A stretch of 64,000 nucleotides of DNA from Heyndrickxia acidicola (GTDB lineage Bacteria > Bacillota > Bacilli > Bacillales > Bacillaceae_C): NCBI RefSeq assembly GCF_001636425.1, contig NZ_KV440953.1, positions 4,088,001 to 4,152,000 on the forward strand, given 5' to 3'. Shown here in pieces: positions 28,849 to 37,196 of the stretch; position 1 is the stretch's first letter, and every line of letters begins with the position of its first letter. Position numbers and translations under genes: made by a program. The notes under the pieces were generated by a model. That model worked only from the letters and a program-made list of their open reading frames with translations, was not told where the DNA came from and made no database searches.

Positions 28849-31548
28849 ATGGAAAAGACGATTCCAAAACGGTTAAAGCCCATGATTGAACTGCTGCCGG
28901 GCAGCCGCAGTAAGGACCCAATTCATGCAGCGGACAACATGATTTACAGCCATACCATTAAACTGCCGCCTCATCGAGCGGTAAAATATGAGAGCGGAAT
29001 AGCCTGGAACGGAGGGGAATCGCGGAGCTTTCAGCGCTTGCTCCATGGCCATACCTTTCTGGGCTGCTTGACGGAAGCATACAGGCAGACGGGGAATCCT
29101 GTTTATGTCACGAAAGGCATGGATTTTATCAGGGATTGGATTGATCAGCATCCATTTGGAGAAAGCCGGCATTTAATGGCTTATCATGATGAAACAACGG
29201 CCCTTAGGCTGATGTACTGGATCCAGTTTCATCTTTTTTCATATCAGGAGCTTTCCAAGGAGGATAAAGACTGCCTGGAAGATGCGATGCAAATGACGGC
29301 AAGCCTTCTGAGCGAGGATGATTTTCACTCTAGCGGCACGAATCACGGCATGTTTCAGGACATCGCCCTGCTCGCTTACGCCGTTTCATTTCTCGAATCC
29401 CATCCACAGTGCAGGGGTTGGATTCCGCTCGCCATAAGAAGGCTTACCCGGTATTTTGGGTCTATTTTTACCACAGAGGGTGTCCATAAGGAGCACTCTC
29501 CTTCTTATCATTATGAAGTGGCCATGAATGTGAAAAAGCTGGCTGTTTGGCTGCTGGAGCTGGATCCTCCATCCGCAAAAATATTTCAGTCCATTTATGA
29601 AAAAACGGAACGGTATGGGACAGCCATTCTTCTTCCTGACGGCTCGCTGCCTTCAATTGGTGATACAGCGCCCCAAAAAATCATCGGGAGCCTCTATGAG
29701 GGGGTATATGAAACCCCTATGCACCGGTATGCCATAACGGCAGGCAGGGAGGGTGAGCTGCCAACAGAAACCGATATGGTGTTTCCTGAATCAGGCTACG
29801 CGGTTTTCCGGGACAGCTGGTCAAAGAAGGAAGCAGGCACCTATGTGCTGTTTTCAGCCGCATACCATACCAGCTATCATAAGCACAGTGATGACCTTAG
29901 CATCTATGTTTATTCGGACGGCGACATTCTGACAGAGGCCGGACCGAACGGCTATAACTACAAGGATGAGTACACTCAGTATGCTTATTCTTCCGCTGCT
30001 CATAATACCCTCTTGGTGGACGGGAAGGGGCTGCCGCGGGTAGATGGAAAGCATAGCAGCGTGTATATGGACAGCTGCCAGATCAGCCAGGAAGCATCAG
30101 AGGCGGCCGGTGTAAATGAGCGCTATGACGGAGTGCGTCATGAACGGAAGGTGGTTTATAACAAACAGGAGAATTGTCTTTCGATCCGGGACAAGATGGT
30201 GTCAGATGAAGAGCATCAATATAAGCTTCTTTGGCATCTTGCTCCTGATTTAAAGGTATATGCCCATGACCGGATCATTGAATGCTTTCGCCATAACAGG
30301 AAAGTAGCGGAAATCGAATTTTCCTCTGATATTTCTTTTATCACGAGAACTATAAATGGAAAAGAACGGCCGGAGATTCAGGGGTGGATGTTCCCGGAAA
30401 TGGAATCGAAAAGAAAAGCGGAAGTCGTAGAGTTGGAGGTAAGCGGCAGAACGGCCGAGTGCTTGACGGAGATTCGGTTAACATCGTTCCGCATTAATCG
30501 GGATAAGGAGCCTCTCCTGAAAGAGGAGTCACATTTTAAAAGTACGCGCGATCTAAACTATACCTTTGTTCCGGCAGAAGATGCTTCGCTCCGTGAACAG
30601 CTGATTGTTGTTTTTTCGGCTATTAACCATCCTTACCGGTTTACCTATAATTATATGAAAACCCTTGATGGTATCGGAGCCAATAAGCTTTTCATTCTTG
30701 ATGATTTTGGAAGCCAGGGAGCCTATTATATTGGAAAAAACAAAGACTATTCCATTGAAACGTCTGTTGCTGCACTGATTCATTACATCATGGCAAAGCA
30801 TGGCATCCTTCATAAAAATGTCATCATGGCGGGATCCTCCAAGGGCGGATTTGCTGCACTTTATTTCGGCATTAAATACAGTGCGGGCGCTGTGATTGCC
30901 GGAGGACCGCAAAGCCGGCTGGGTACCTATTTAGTGGATGAGTCAAAGCAGACCGATATCGCTGAATATATAGCGGGAGGAAGCGGAAATTCCGATGGCT
31001 TGTTTTTAAATCGGCTGATGGAAGCGGTTCTGGAGCAGCCTGCTGATGTATCGTCTGCCATTCATCTTTATGTGGGATCAAAGGATGACCATTTCAGAAA
31101 TCATGTGCTTCCGCTGTACGAGGTGTTGAAGAACAAAGGCTTTCAGGCGAGCTTAAAGGTAGAGGAAGAAATCAACCATGCAGATTTAAAGGTTTATTTT
31201 CCATTCTATCTCAAACAAACGATCAGCAGGATCCTGGAGATTCCTTTTGAAGGAAAAATGCCGCCACTTATTCAAAGCGTTGTGCTGAAACAGGAGGGTG
31301 ATCAGCTAATTGTTGCATGCGAGGCAAAAGGAGAGGGCCTTCAGTATGCCTTTTATGTGTATAAGGACGATGATCCTGCAGAAAAGTTTTTTTACCAGGA
31401 GGAGCCTGAATTTCATTATCAAGCAAAGCAAGCAGGAGCTTATATGATTCGTGTGCACGTAAAAAATGCGGAGGGACAGCAGCTGTCCAGAAGCTCAAAC
31501 CGGGTGATAATCGATAGGGTGGAAGAGGGAGAAGCGGCGAAGACATAA
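28849..31548 (+). CDS. heparinase II/III-like lyase fused to alpha/beta-hydrolase-like domain
   Basis: 899 residues, no signal peptide, so apparently cytoplasmic. Residues about 40-300 form the alpha/alpha toroid of alginate/heparin lyases, with SSGTNHGMFQD and EHSPSYHYEV giving the expected Asn-His and Tyr-His pairs. About 310-530 is the heparinase II/III beta-sandwich (YHKHSDDLSIYVYSDGDILT, AAHNTLLVDGKG). From about 590 a second enzyme domain appears with nucleophile elbow AGSSKGG (S664), SKDDHF (D746/D747) and INHAD (H777), an Asp2/capsule-type alpha/beta-hydrolase pattern. About 805-890 is a small beta-sandwich. The fusion of lyase and putative esterase or acyltransferase within a glycosyltransferase operon suggests trimming and acyl modification of one glycan. 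GGAGGAGG precedes the ATG, and a strong terminator follows. Confidence 0.8.
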   Translation: MEKTIPKRLKPMIELLPGSRSKDPIHAADNMIYSHTIKLPPHRAVKYESGIAWNGGESRSFQRLLHGHTFLGCLTEAYRQTGNPVYVTKGMDFIRDWIDQHPFGESRHLMAYHDETTALRLMYWIQFHLFSYQELSKEDKDCLEDAMQMTASLLSEDDFHSSGTNHGMFQDIALLAYAVSFLESHPQCRGWIPLAIRRLTRYFGSIFTTEGVHKEHSPSYHYEVAMNVKKLAVWLLELDPPSAKIFQSIYEKTERYGTAILLPDGSLPSIGDTAPQKIIGSLYEGVYETPMHRYAITAGREGELPTETDMVFPESGYAVFRDSWSKKEAGTYVLFSAAYHTSYHKHSDDLSIYVYSDGDILTEAGPNGYNYKDEYTQYAYSSAAHNTLLVDGKGLPRVDGKHSSVYMDSCQISQEASEAAGVNERYDGVRHERKVVYNKQENCLSIRDKMVSDEEHQYKLLWHLAPDLKVYAHDRIIECFRHNRKVAEIEFSSDISFITRTINGKERPEIQGWMFPEMESKRKAEVVELEVSGRTAECLTEIRLTSFRINRDKEPLLKEESHFKSTRDLNYTFVPAEDASLREQLIVVFSAINHPYRFTYNYMKTLDGIGANKLFILDDFGSQGAYYIGKNKDYSIETSVAALIHYIMAKHGILHKNVIMAGSSKGGFAALYFGIKYSAGAVIAGGPQSRLGTYLVDESKQTDIAEYIAGGSGNSDGLFLNRLMEAVLEQPADVSSAIHLYVGSKDDHFRNHVLPLYEVLKNKGFQASLKVEEEINHADLKVYFPFYLKQTISRILEIPFEGKMPPLIQSVVLKQEGDQLIVACEAKGEGLQYAFYVYKDDDPAEKFFYQEEPEFHYQAKQAGAYMIRVHVKNAEGQQLSRSSNRVIIDRVEEGEAAKT

Positions 31549-31581
31549 GAGGAATTTCTTTGATAGAGCTGTATGCGCACT

Positions 31582-31616
31582 GAAAAAAGCCAGCTGAGTG
31601 AAGCTGGCTTTTTTTA
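31582..31616 (+). terminator. terminator of the glycan operon
   Basis: AAAAAAGCCAGCT and AGCTGGCTTTTTTT flank a six-base loop; the T run follows the stem. Confidence 0.93.
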
Positions 31617-31743
31617 AGATTGTTTTAGCATAAATGGTGGCTGTTCATAGATGGACAAATCCATACCAGGCATCTTTTTGAACATTATTTAAACGGCTGC
31701 CTATTGAACTTGGTGGTTTATCGAAGGAACACAGTTTACGAGT

Positions 31744-31884
31744 TTAACATTCGTGCAGGGTTTTATGCTGCGAGTGTTTCACCGGCGGTTTGCCTGGCTC
31801 GCGCTGTGGTTCAATGTCTTCATTTCTATTTTGTTTTTTCTTCTGTTCTATTGAATCATTTTTGAGTCTATCATTGACATCCAT
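31744..31884 (-). CDS. small hydrophilic protein, 46 aa
   Basis: MDVNDRLKNDSIEQKKKQNR continuing through EDIEPQREPGKPPVKHSQ to a C-terminal HEC. Start 31884 is fixed by GAGGAGGTG seven bases upstream; longer in-frame starts lack a site. It is extremely polar, Lys/Gln/Asn/Pro-rich and without hydrophobic core, so probably disordered. Such composition is seen in minor small spore proteins, but I see no specific motif and do not assign it. Monocistronic; the 31885-32448 gap upstream holds a decayed family B element and nothing else recognised. Confidence 0.6.
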   Translation of the reverse strand: MDVNDRLKNDSIEQKKKQNRNEDIEPQREPGKPPVKHSQHKTLHEC

Positions 31885-31984
31885 GGTGGCACCTCCTCTG
31901 TGGTGAATACTTTTGGAAGTATTTTTAAAATACCCGTTACCCATTACAGCCAAACATAAAGAAAAAAGTTGTCATTGAATTTTC

Positions 31985-32175
31985 AATATCCAAGTATCGA
32001 ACTTGAAAATTGGAATAATAGTGGTTTTTGTTCTGTTGATTGGAATAAGCAAGAATTCTGCGGGACAAGCAGGCAAACGTAGACCTCGAAAGCGTAATGA
32101 ACGCCGAGGAAGCTCGCTGTCTTCCCTGCGAAAAGCGGGTGTCTGGAGCAAAAATCAATAGCCAATCCTACGTTC
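31985..32175. repeat. family B element, decayed single copy
   Basis: Recognisable pieces in order: GTTGATTGGAATAAGC, GAATTCTGCGGGACAAGC, GCCGAGGAAGCTCGC, GCGAAAAGCGGGTGTCTGGAGC and AAAATCAATAGCC. It lies upstream of the small minus-strand gene. Confidence 0.6.
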
Positions 32176-32448
32176 AATCTATAGCAGGGCAGAACAGTAG
32201 ATTTTCTCATCCTATTATGAAGATGGAGCGGCTGAAATGAAAAGCCTTGTCTGCTAACAGTTAATTCCTTAAATTACCACCGTAAATAGAGGGAATTTAT
32301 CGAATTTTTGTGTTTTAGTCCAAGGCCATCGGGTAAATAGAAAGTGTAAGGCCAATACCAGTAGGAAGGGACCTGATAAAACGTGAATGTTTTAAGATCA
32401 TCTCCAACCAAAGTATTCGGCACTGCGCTAGAAGGAGGATTTGTCTCT

Positions 32449-32535
32449 ATGACAAAAGGGACCCTTTCGCGGAACCGATATATTCATAGAGAAGGAATGA
32501 ATCCGCGCAAATCTTTCTCCAAGAATCCGACATAG
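32449..32535 (+). CDS. possible 28-aa peptide
   Basis: ATG 32449 lies 10 bases after AAGGAGG and opens a 28-codon frame, MTKGTLSRNRYIHREGMNPR ending SFSKNPT, followed at once by a terminator (32544-32579). Very basic. The match of strong ribosome site, stop and terminator supports a real small gene; no family is recognised. The 32580-32879 gap after it shows no further gene. Confidence 0.45.
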   Translation: MTKGTLSRNRYIHREGMNPRKSFSKNPT

Positions 32536-32543
32536 CCGGATTG

Positions 32544-32579
32544 AAAAAAAGCGTAACCCAAGGGGGCTGCGCTTTTTTT
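32544..32579 (+). terminator. terminator after the 28-aa peptide
   Basis: AAAAAAAGCG and CGCTTTTTTT flank an inner ACCC/GGGG pairing. Confidence 0.75.
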
Positions 32580-32879
32580 CTATGTAATCAAAGATAACAG
32601 GCAGCGAAATCAGCCCCGGGATGCGGCAGGTTCTACAAACACAATCATCTGAATAAACAGACTTAAATTTTTCGAAGGTGCCTATCACTTTTCCTTCTAT
32701 GATCAGCTGCAGAAAGTGTGTCAGAAAAGAGAAGAGATAAGAGGATTGTTAGAATACAATGACGTCATCTAAAGATTCTAAAAAGTTAGATTACATCTAT
32801 CCTAATGATCCTCTTTTGATGTAACATATAGGTAATAGGTAGGGGTTACCTGTATTCTTATAAAAAGGGGTACTTGATT

Positions 32880-34673
32880 ATGGAAGGCAACCACGCAGGT
32901 AATAAGTTGGCAGGAACTAGAACTGGAAAAAGGATCATTCATGCAGCTGAATGCCGCTCTCCCATTGGTGTAGAGCAGGCTGATAGAGCTTGCTATTTGC
33001 TTGACCGGAATTGGCGGTTTACCTTTGTCAATCAAATAGCCGAAGACTTGCTAAGAAGAAAGCAACAGGATTTAATAGGTGAAATGATATGGGATGAGTT
33101 TCCAAATGCATTTCGGTCCACCTTCTATTTTGAATACCATAAAGTGATGGGACAAAAAATAAAGGTACAATTTCAAGAATATTATTTTCCACTGGACAAA
33201 TGGTTTGAGGTAAATGCCAGCCCTTACAAAGAGGGTATAAAAGTGGAATTTTGGGATATTAGCAATGATAAAAACAAGCTGCCACTTGGCTTTTTTAAAA
33301 ATCAAAATCTATTTGAGCAGCATCCGGATGCTTTGTATCTTATTGATAAAAATGGACGATATTTATCGGTAAACAATGGGTTTGAAAAACATACCGGCTA
33401 CTCGAAGAATGAAGCCCAAGAGATGTCCATTTCATCGCTGGCCGCACAGGAGGATTGGCCAAAAGTAAGGTACCATTTTTCTGAAGCCTTAAAGGGAAAC
33501 GCCCAATCCTATGAGGTTCCTATTCTAACGAAGCAGAAGGAAAAACGCTATATGAGTATAACCAATGCACCCATTATAGAAAATGATGAGGTTGTGTGGA
33601 TCTTTGGCATTGCCAAGGATATTACCGAAAGGATTTGCAAGCAGAAGAAAATACGGGAGCAAAAGGAATTATATCAGCTTTTAATGCGAAACTCTCAGGA
33701 TATCATTTCAAGCTGTACGCCAGAAGGAATCTGCACCTATATTTCGCCTGCTGTAGAAAGGCTGTTAGGGTATAAGCCTGCAGAAATTATCGATACGCTG
33801 ATTTTTAATTATTATCATCCCGAAGACATTGTTTATTTGCATTGGGGCAAGAGGGATGTTGACGTGGCAAAGGTAAGGATCCGTAATAAAAGAGGCGTTT
33901 ATATATGGATTGAATTGAGCATAAAGGCCATTCGCAATCAGGATGGGAGAATAGAAAAAGTGATGGGAATCGGCCGCGATATCAGTGCAAGACTTCAATC
34001 AGAAGCAATGATTCTTAAGTCTGAAAAGCTTGCAATGGCGGGACAGCTTGCAGCGGGGGTTGCACACGAAATACGGAACCCCCTTACTGCGGTAAAAGGC
34101 TTTTTACAGATTATGCAGGCTGGAAATCCCTTGAAGCGGGAATATTTAGATGTCATGTACTCGGAAATTGAGAGGATTGAAGGCATCATCAGCGAGCTTT
34201 TACTGCTAGCCAAGCCTAATTGCACCACATTCAGCCATAAAAATATTCATGGCATTCTCAGCCAGGTGACCAGGCTGATGGAAACGGAGGCTCTGAAGGA
34301 GAAAGTGCTGATTACAAAGCTTTTCAGTGAGGAAGATTTCATCATTCATTGTGAAGAAAATCAAATTAAACAGGTGTTTATCAATCTGATCAAAAACTCG
34401 ATTGAAGCGATGCCTTCAGGCGGTGTGATAAAAATAGAAACAAAGCGGAAAGGGTCGGAAGCGGTCATTGTTCTTTCTGATACAGGCCAGGGAATCCCGC
34501 AGGAGCTCCTTCCTCAGATCGGCCAGCTTTTCTTTACAAGCAAAGAGAAAGGAACCGGCCTGGGACTTGCGGTATCCTATAATATCATTGAGAACCATCA
34601 GGGGGAAATTGAAATAGAAAGCATACTGAATAAGGGGACAACCTTCACCATCACTCTTCCGTTGATAGAATAA
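32880..34673 (+). CDS. PAS-domain sensor histidine kinase (sporulation-kinase-like)
   Basis: Soluble histidine kinase, 597 residues from ATG 32880 (AAAAGGGG nine bases upstream; TTG at 32874 is too close). It has three PAS domains (about 35-130, 145-255 and 265-372), no membrane segment, then the HisKA dimerisation helix with phosphoacceptor H396 in GVAHEIRNPLTAVKGFLQIM, and the ATPase domain with NQIKQVFINLIKNSIEAM, DTGQGIPQE and KEKGTGLGLAVSYNII. The H-box and multi-PAS cytosolic layout match KinA/KinE-type kinases feeding the Spo0 phosphorelay; no response regulator is adjacent, consistent with an orphan kinase. The signal sensed is unknown. It ends in a strong terminator. Confidence 0.93.
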   Translation: MEGNHAGNKLAGTRTGKRIIHAAECRSPIGVEQADRACYLLDRNWRFTFVNQIAEDLLRRKQQDLIGEMIWDEFPNAFRSTFYFEYHKVMGQKIKVQFQEYYFPLDKWFEVNASPYKEGIKVEFWDISNDKNKLPLGFFKNQNLFEQHPDALYLIDKNGRYLSVNNGFEKHTGYSKNEAQEMSISSLAAQEDWPKVRYHFSEALKGNAQSYEVPILTKQKEKRYMSITNAPIIENDEVVWIFGIAKDITERICKQKKIREQKELYQLLMRNSQDIISSCTPEGICTYISPAVERLLGYKPAEIIDTLIFNYYHPEDIVYLHWGKRDVDVAKVRIRNKRGVYIWIELSIKAIRNQDGRIEKVMGIGRDISARLQSEAMILKSEKLAMAGQLAAGVAHEIRNPLTAVKGFLQIMQAGNPLKREYLDVMYSEIERIEGIISELLLLAKPNCTTFSHKNIHGILSQVTRLMETEALKEKVLITKLFSEEDFIIHCEENQIKQVFINLIKNSIEAMPSGGVIKIETKRKGSEAVIVLSDTGQGIPQELLPQIGQLFFTSKEKGTGLGLAVSYNIIENHQGEIEIESILNKGTTFTITLPLIE

Positions 34674-34680
34674 TAAAATA

Positions 34681-34742
34681 GGCAGTGCTGCCCCGAAACT
34701 CAGCCGCAGAAGCTGAAGACCTTGGGCGGTGCTGCCTTTTTA
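34681..34742 (+). terminator. terminator after histidine kinase gene
   Basis: GGCAGTGCTGCCC and GGGCGGTGCTGCC form a long stem, followed by TTTTT. Confidence 0.85.
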
Positions 34743-34763
34743 AAGATAATCACTTTAACCAAT

Positions 34764-34803
34764 TAAAGCACAAAAGGGGTCTGACCCCTTTTATGCTTTA
34801 AAG
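34764..34803. repeat. family A palindrome, copy 4
   Basis: AAAGCACAAAAGGGG, TCTGA, CCCCTTTTATGCTTT, one mismatch in the arms; 22 bases beyond the kinase terminator. Confidence 0.8.
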
Positions 34804-34963
34804 TAAAAAAGTCATGATTGGCTTTCATGCACCGATATCCCAAATGGCGGAAAAATGGCTCGGCACTATGGCTTTTTGTTTATACAGATGTGCTTTTATG
34901 TCATAATGGGAATAGATTAATAGGATGAAAGAAAGGGTTTAATCGGGTGATCGGAGGCGTTAC

Positions 34964-35275
34964 TTGTCCATGTATATCGTAGATTCAATAGTAGAGGTAC
35001 CAGAAGAAAAGGCTGATGAGCTGATTTCCATTTATCAAAAGCGCTCGAGGCTAGTGGATGAATATAAAGGATTTGTTTCCTTTCAGCTGCTTCAAAATGA
35101 AGTGAGGCCGGGACAATTAACCGTGCATATGTGCTGGGAGACGAAAGATGATTATCTTCAATGGGTTCGAAGCCAGGATTTTAAAAGGGTCCATGAGCTG
35201 GAAAAAAATTACCCTGACCAGGAGCTTGCGAGTATCCGCCCGACAGTTAAGCGTTATAAGGTGGTGGCACAATGA
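34964..35275 (+). CDS. antibiotic biosynthesis monooxygenase (ABM) domain protein
   Basis: Small cytoplasmic ferredoxin-like-fold protein, 103 residues from TTG 34964 (GGAGG six bases upstream) or 101 from ATG 34970. The ABM pattern is visible: MYIVDSIVEVPEEKADELIS, then FVSFQLLQNEVRPGQLTVHM and CWETKDDYLQWVRSQDF. Members include heme-degrading HmoA/HmoB-type enzymes and cofactorless oxygenases; the residues that decide heme binding cannot be judged by eye, so the activity stays open. It is the first gene of a four-gene operon; its stop overlaps the next ATG (ATGA). GGGAATAGA upstream resembles a sigma-B -10 but no good -35 is seen. Confidence 0.82.
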   Translation: MSMYIVDSIVEVPEEKADELISIYQKRSRLVDEYKGFVSFQLLQNEVRPGQLTVHMCWETKDDYLQWVRSQDFKRVHELEKNYPDQELASIRPTVKRYKVVAQ

Positions 35276-35634
35276 CGCCAGAGCAAACCAGCGCCATGAT
35301 AAAAAAAGTGGTGGAAGGCATTTTTAATGATTTCCCTGAGGTTCTTGAACGCTATGGCGAAACAGGAAAGAAGCGGACATGGGAAGACAATGAACACCAC
35401 TTTAAGCACTTGGAAACGGCTTTATATATGAATGATCAAAAGTTTTTTACCGATTATGCCTTATGGCTGAATAATATTTTAACCAAAAGGGGAATGAAAA
35501 CCTCTCTCCTTATTGATAACTTTGAAAGAATTGAGCAGGAAATCAAGGAGGAGAACATTCAGAAAAAGGATGAGTACCTCCAGCTGCTTGAACTGGCTAT
35601 ACATTCTTTACAGGAACAGGCTGAATTACAGTGA
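35272..35634 (+). CDS. small helical protein of the B12/STAS operon
   Basis: 120 residues, soluble and predicted largely alpha-helical (MTPEQTSAMIKKVVEGIFND, TWEDNEHHFKHLETALYMND, FFTDYALWLNNILTKRGM, then a Glu/Lys-rich C-terminal helix). It contains several His and Trp residues in helix-like positions, so a globin- or bundle-like cofactor pocket is imaginable, but no family motif is recognised. It overlaps the ABM gene by four bases, and the cobalamin-binding gene starts 10 bases after its stop, so it is very likely a functional partner of both. Confidence 0.75.
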   Translation: MTPEQTSAMIKKVVEGIFNDFPEVLERYGETGKKRTWEDNEHHFKHLETALYMNDQKFFTDYALWLNNILTKRGMKTSLLIDNFERIEQEIKEENIQKKDEYLQLLELAIHSLQEQAELQ

Positions 35635-35644
35635 GGTGACAACA

Positions 35645-36307
35645 ATGGAGCAAATGGATTCATTTGTAAGATCCCTTCTCTCCGGTGACCAGGAGCTGGC
35701 ATGGAACATTGTACTGGACGAAAGCAATAATGGAAAGACCAGCCTAGAAATTTATGAAGACTTAGTTACCATTGGTATGCGGAAAATTGGCGAGATGTGG
35801 GAAAATAATGTGATATCCGTTGCAGATGAACACCTTGCAACAAGTACATGTGAATATGTCCTTTCCCGCTACCGCTATCATAAGGAAAATAGCTTCAAAC
35901 CAAAGGATGGCCGCCGGAAAGCCCTCTTTCTTTGTGTGGAAAATGAACAGCACTCGATTGGCTTGAAGCTGGTATCATTGCTGTTTGAGGAGCATGGATG
36001 GGAAAGCAGGATGCTTGGCGCAAACCTTCCGAAAGAATATGCCATAAAAATGGCAGGGGAATGGCAGCCGGATGTCATTGGGCTTTCCATCACGATTGCT
36101 TACCATACTTCCACACTTAACAGCTACATCGAAACGCTGGAAAACATGCCTGCAAAGCCAACTGTCATGCTGGGTGGGAGATTGACGCCAACGATGAATT
36201 TTTCTGCATTGTGTTCACCGAAAACACAAATCCTCCCTACTCTCGATACAGTGGATGAATGGCTTGTCAGGCTTCAGAGCGAGGAGAATGTGAATGCCAT
36301 CAGGTAA
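35645..36307 (+). CDS. stand-alone cobalamin-binding protein, CarH/LitR photosensory-module type
   Basis: 220 residues from ATG 35645 (GAGGTGA upstream). Residues 1-80 form a four-helix B12-binding domain with W52, nine residues, then E62-H63: exactly the Wx9EH motif of CarH/LitR adenosylcobalamin photoreceptors. Residues 91-215 form the Rossmann B12 domain with ENEQHSIGL, an ExHxxG variant of DxHxxG with H103 as predicted lower cobalt ligand, then GLSIT (Ser148) and MLGGRL (GG177-178). No MerR DNA-binding domain is present, so output must be by protein contact; the next gene, overlapping by 14 bases, is a STAS protein. Methyltransferase-type corrinoid proteins are an alternative, but no methyltransferase is nearby. 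Light sensing is inference. Confidence 0.85.
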   Translation: MEQMDSFVRSLLSGDQELAWNIVLDESNNGKTSLEIYEDLVTIGMRKIGEMWENNVISVADEHLATSTCEYVLSRYRYHKENSFKPKDGRRKALFLCVENEQHSIGLKLVSLLFEEHGWESRMLGANLPKEYAIKMAGEWQPDVIGLSITIAYHTSTLNSYIETLENMPAKPTVMLGGRLTPTMNFSALCSPKTQILPTLDTVDEWLVRLQSEENVNAIR

Positions 36308-37040
36308 GGTATTTCCCTATCCTTATTTTGAAATTACTCCTTCATTCGACGTAGTAGGATGTTCAATTGCTGCAGATTTGCTTTTTGGACAGCTATCAAA
36401 TTTTCGGGACATTGTAAATGAAGGAAGTATGAAAAAAGCAGAATCTCTCTTAAAGGATGTTCATCACAGCAAGGAAGTGGAGCTGGTCTTAAAAACGGTT
36501 CAGGCACCTTTTGCACTGTTCAATTGTTCCGTTACGTGGGAAAAAGAAACGGGCCACCTGGTTTGTATTCAGCAGGACCAGCGGATCAAAAATCTGGAAG
36601 GGCTTGTTCAAAAGCACCACGAACGGCTGGCAACCACCAACTTTGAACTCTTGGAAAAGAAGGAAGAGGTTGAAAAGGCATATAGCAAGATCAAAGAATT
36701 ATCGATCCCTTATATTACATTAACAGACCGGAGTGCTCTTATCCCCATCTACGGAGAATTGGACCACTCTCTTTTAAAAGAAAGATCGGAAGAACTGATG
36801 AGCAGAGTGTATGAGTCTGAATGTGATAAAATCTTTTTCGATTTTAATGCTGTTTCAACCGTCACAGAAAGAGGAATCAGTTCCTTCACAAAATTAGTCC
36901 AGATGCTGACACTTATGGGCAATCAAATTTTCATCATCAGCATTAAACCTGAGCATGCAGTTTATATAAATAATTATGAGCTTGAAGACAAAATCATCTA
37001 TGAATCTAATTTAAGAGAGGTCTTGAAAAAGCGCCTCTAA
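36294..37040 (+). CDS. STAS-domain signalling protein (RsbR-like output)
   Basis: 248 residues, soluble. The N-terminal ~100 residues look PAS-like (FALFNCSVTWEKETGHLVCI), followed by a coiled-coil linker (NFELLEKKEEVEKAYSKIKE) and a C-terminal STAS domain from about 135: ITLTDRSALIPIYGELDHSL, KIFFDFNAVSTVTERGISSF and IFIISIKPEHAVYINN, which lines up with the ILTGIRPE segment of RsbR proteins (Ser in place of the second phospho-Thr). That layout, sensor plus coiled coil plus STAS, is that of stressosome proteins acting on the sigma-B pathway. It overlaps the cobalamin-binding gene by 14 bases, implying a sensor-output pair. A terminator follows. Confidence 0.85.
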   Translation: MPSGKVFPYPYFEITPSFDVVGCSIAADLLFGQLSNFRDIVNEGSMKKAESLLKDVHHSKEVELVLKTVQAPFALFNCSVTWEKETGHLVCIQQDQRIKNLEGLVQKHHERLATTNFELLEKKEEVEKAYSKIKELSIPYITLTDRSALIPIYGELDHSLLKERSEELMSRVYESECDKIFFDFNAVSTVTERGISSFTKLVQMLTLMGNQIFIISIKPEHAVYINNYELEDKIIYESNLREVLKKRL

Positions 37041-37106
37041 TATGCGCCATTCTATTCAATCTGGTGGAAAGCAGACTGGCATGCTTAGATTATAAATTTC
37101 ATTTGG

Positions 37107-37140
37107 AAAAGTACGGCTGAAAATTGGCCGTGCTTTTTTT
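37107..37140 (+). terminator. terminator of the B12/STAS operon
   Basis: AAAAGTACGGC and GCCGTGCTTTTTTT form the stem and U-tract, with a G-T pair. Confidence 0.85.
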
Positions 37141-37196
37141 AGGTTTTGTTACACTTGTTTATTGATGCGGGCGCTCGCTTTCAGCAGGATTCTCGA

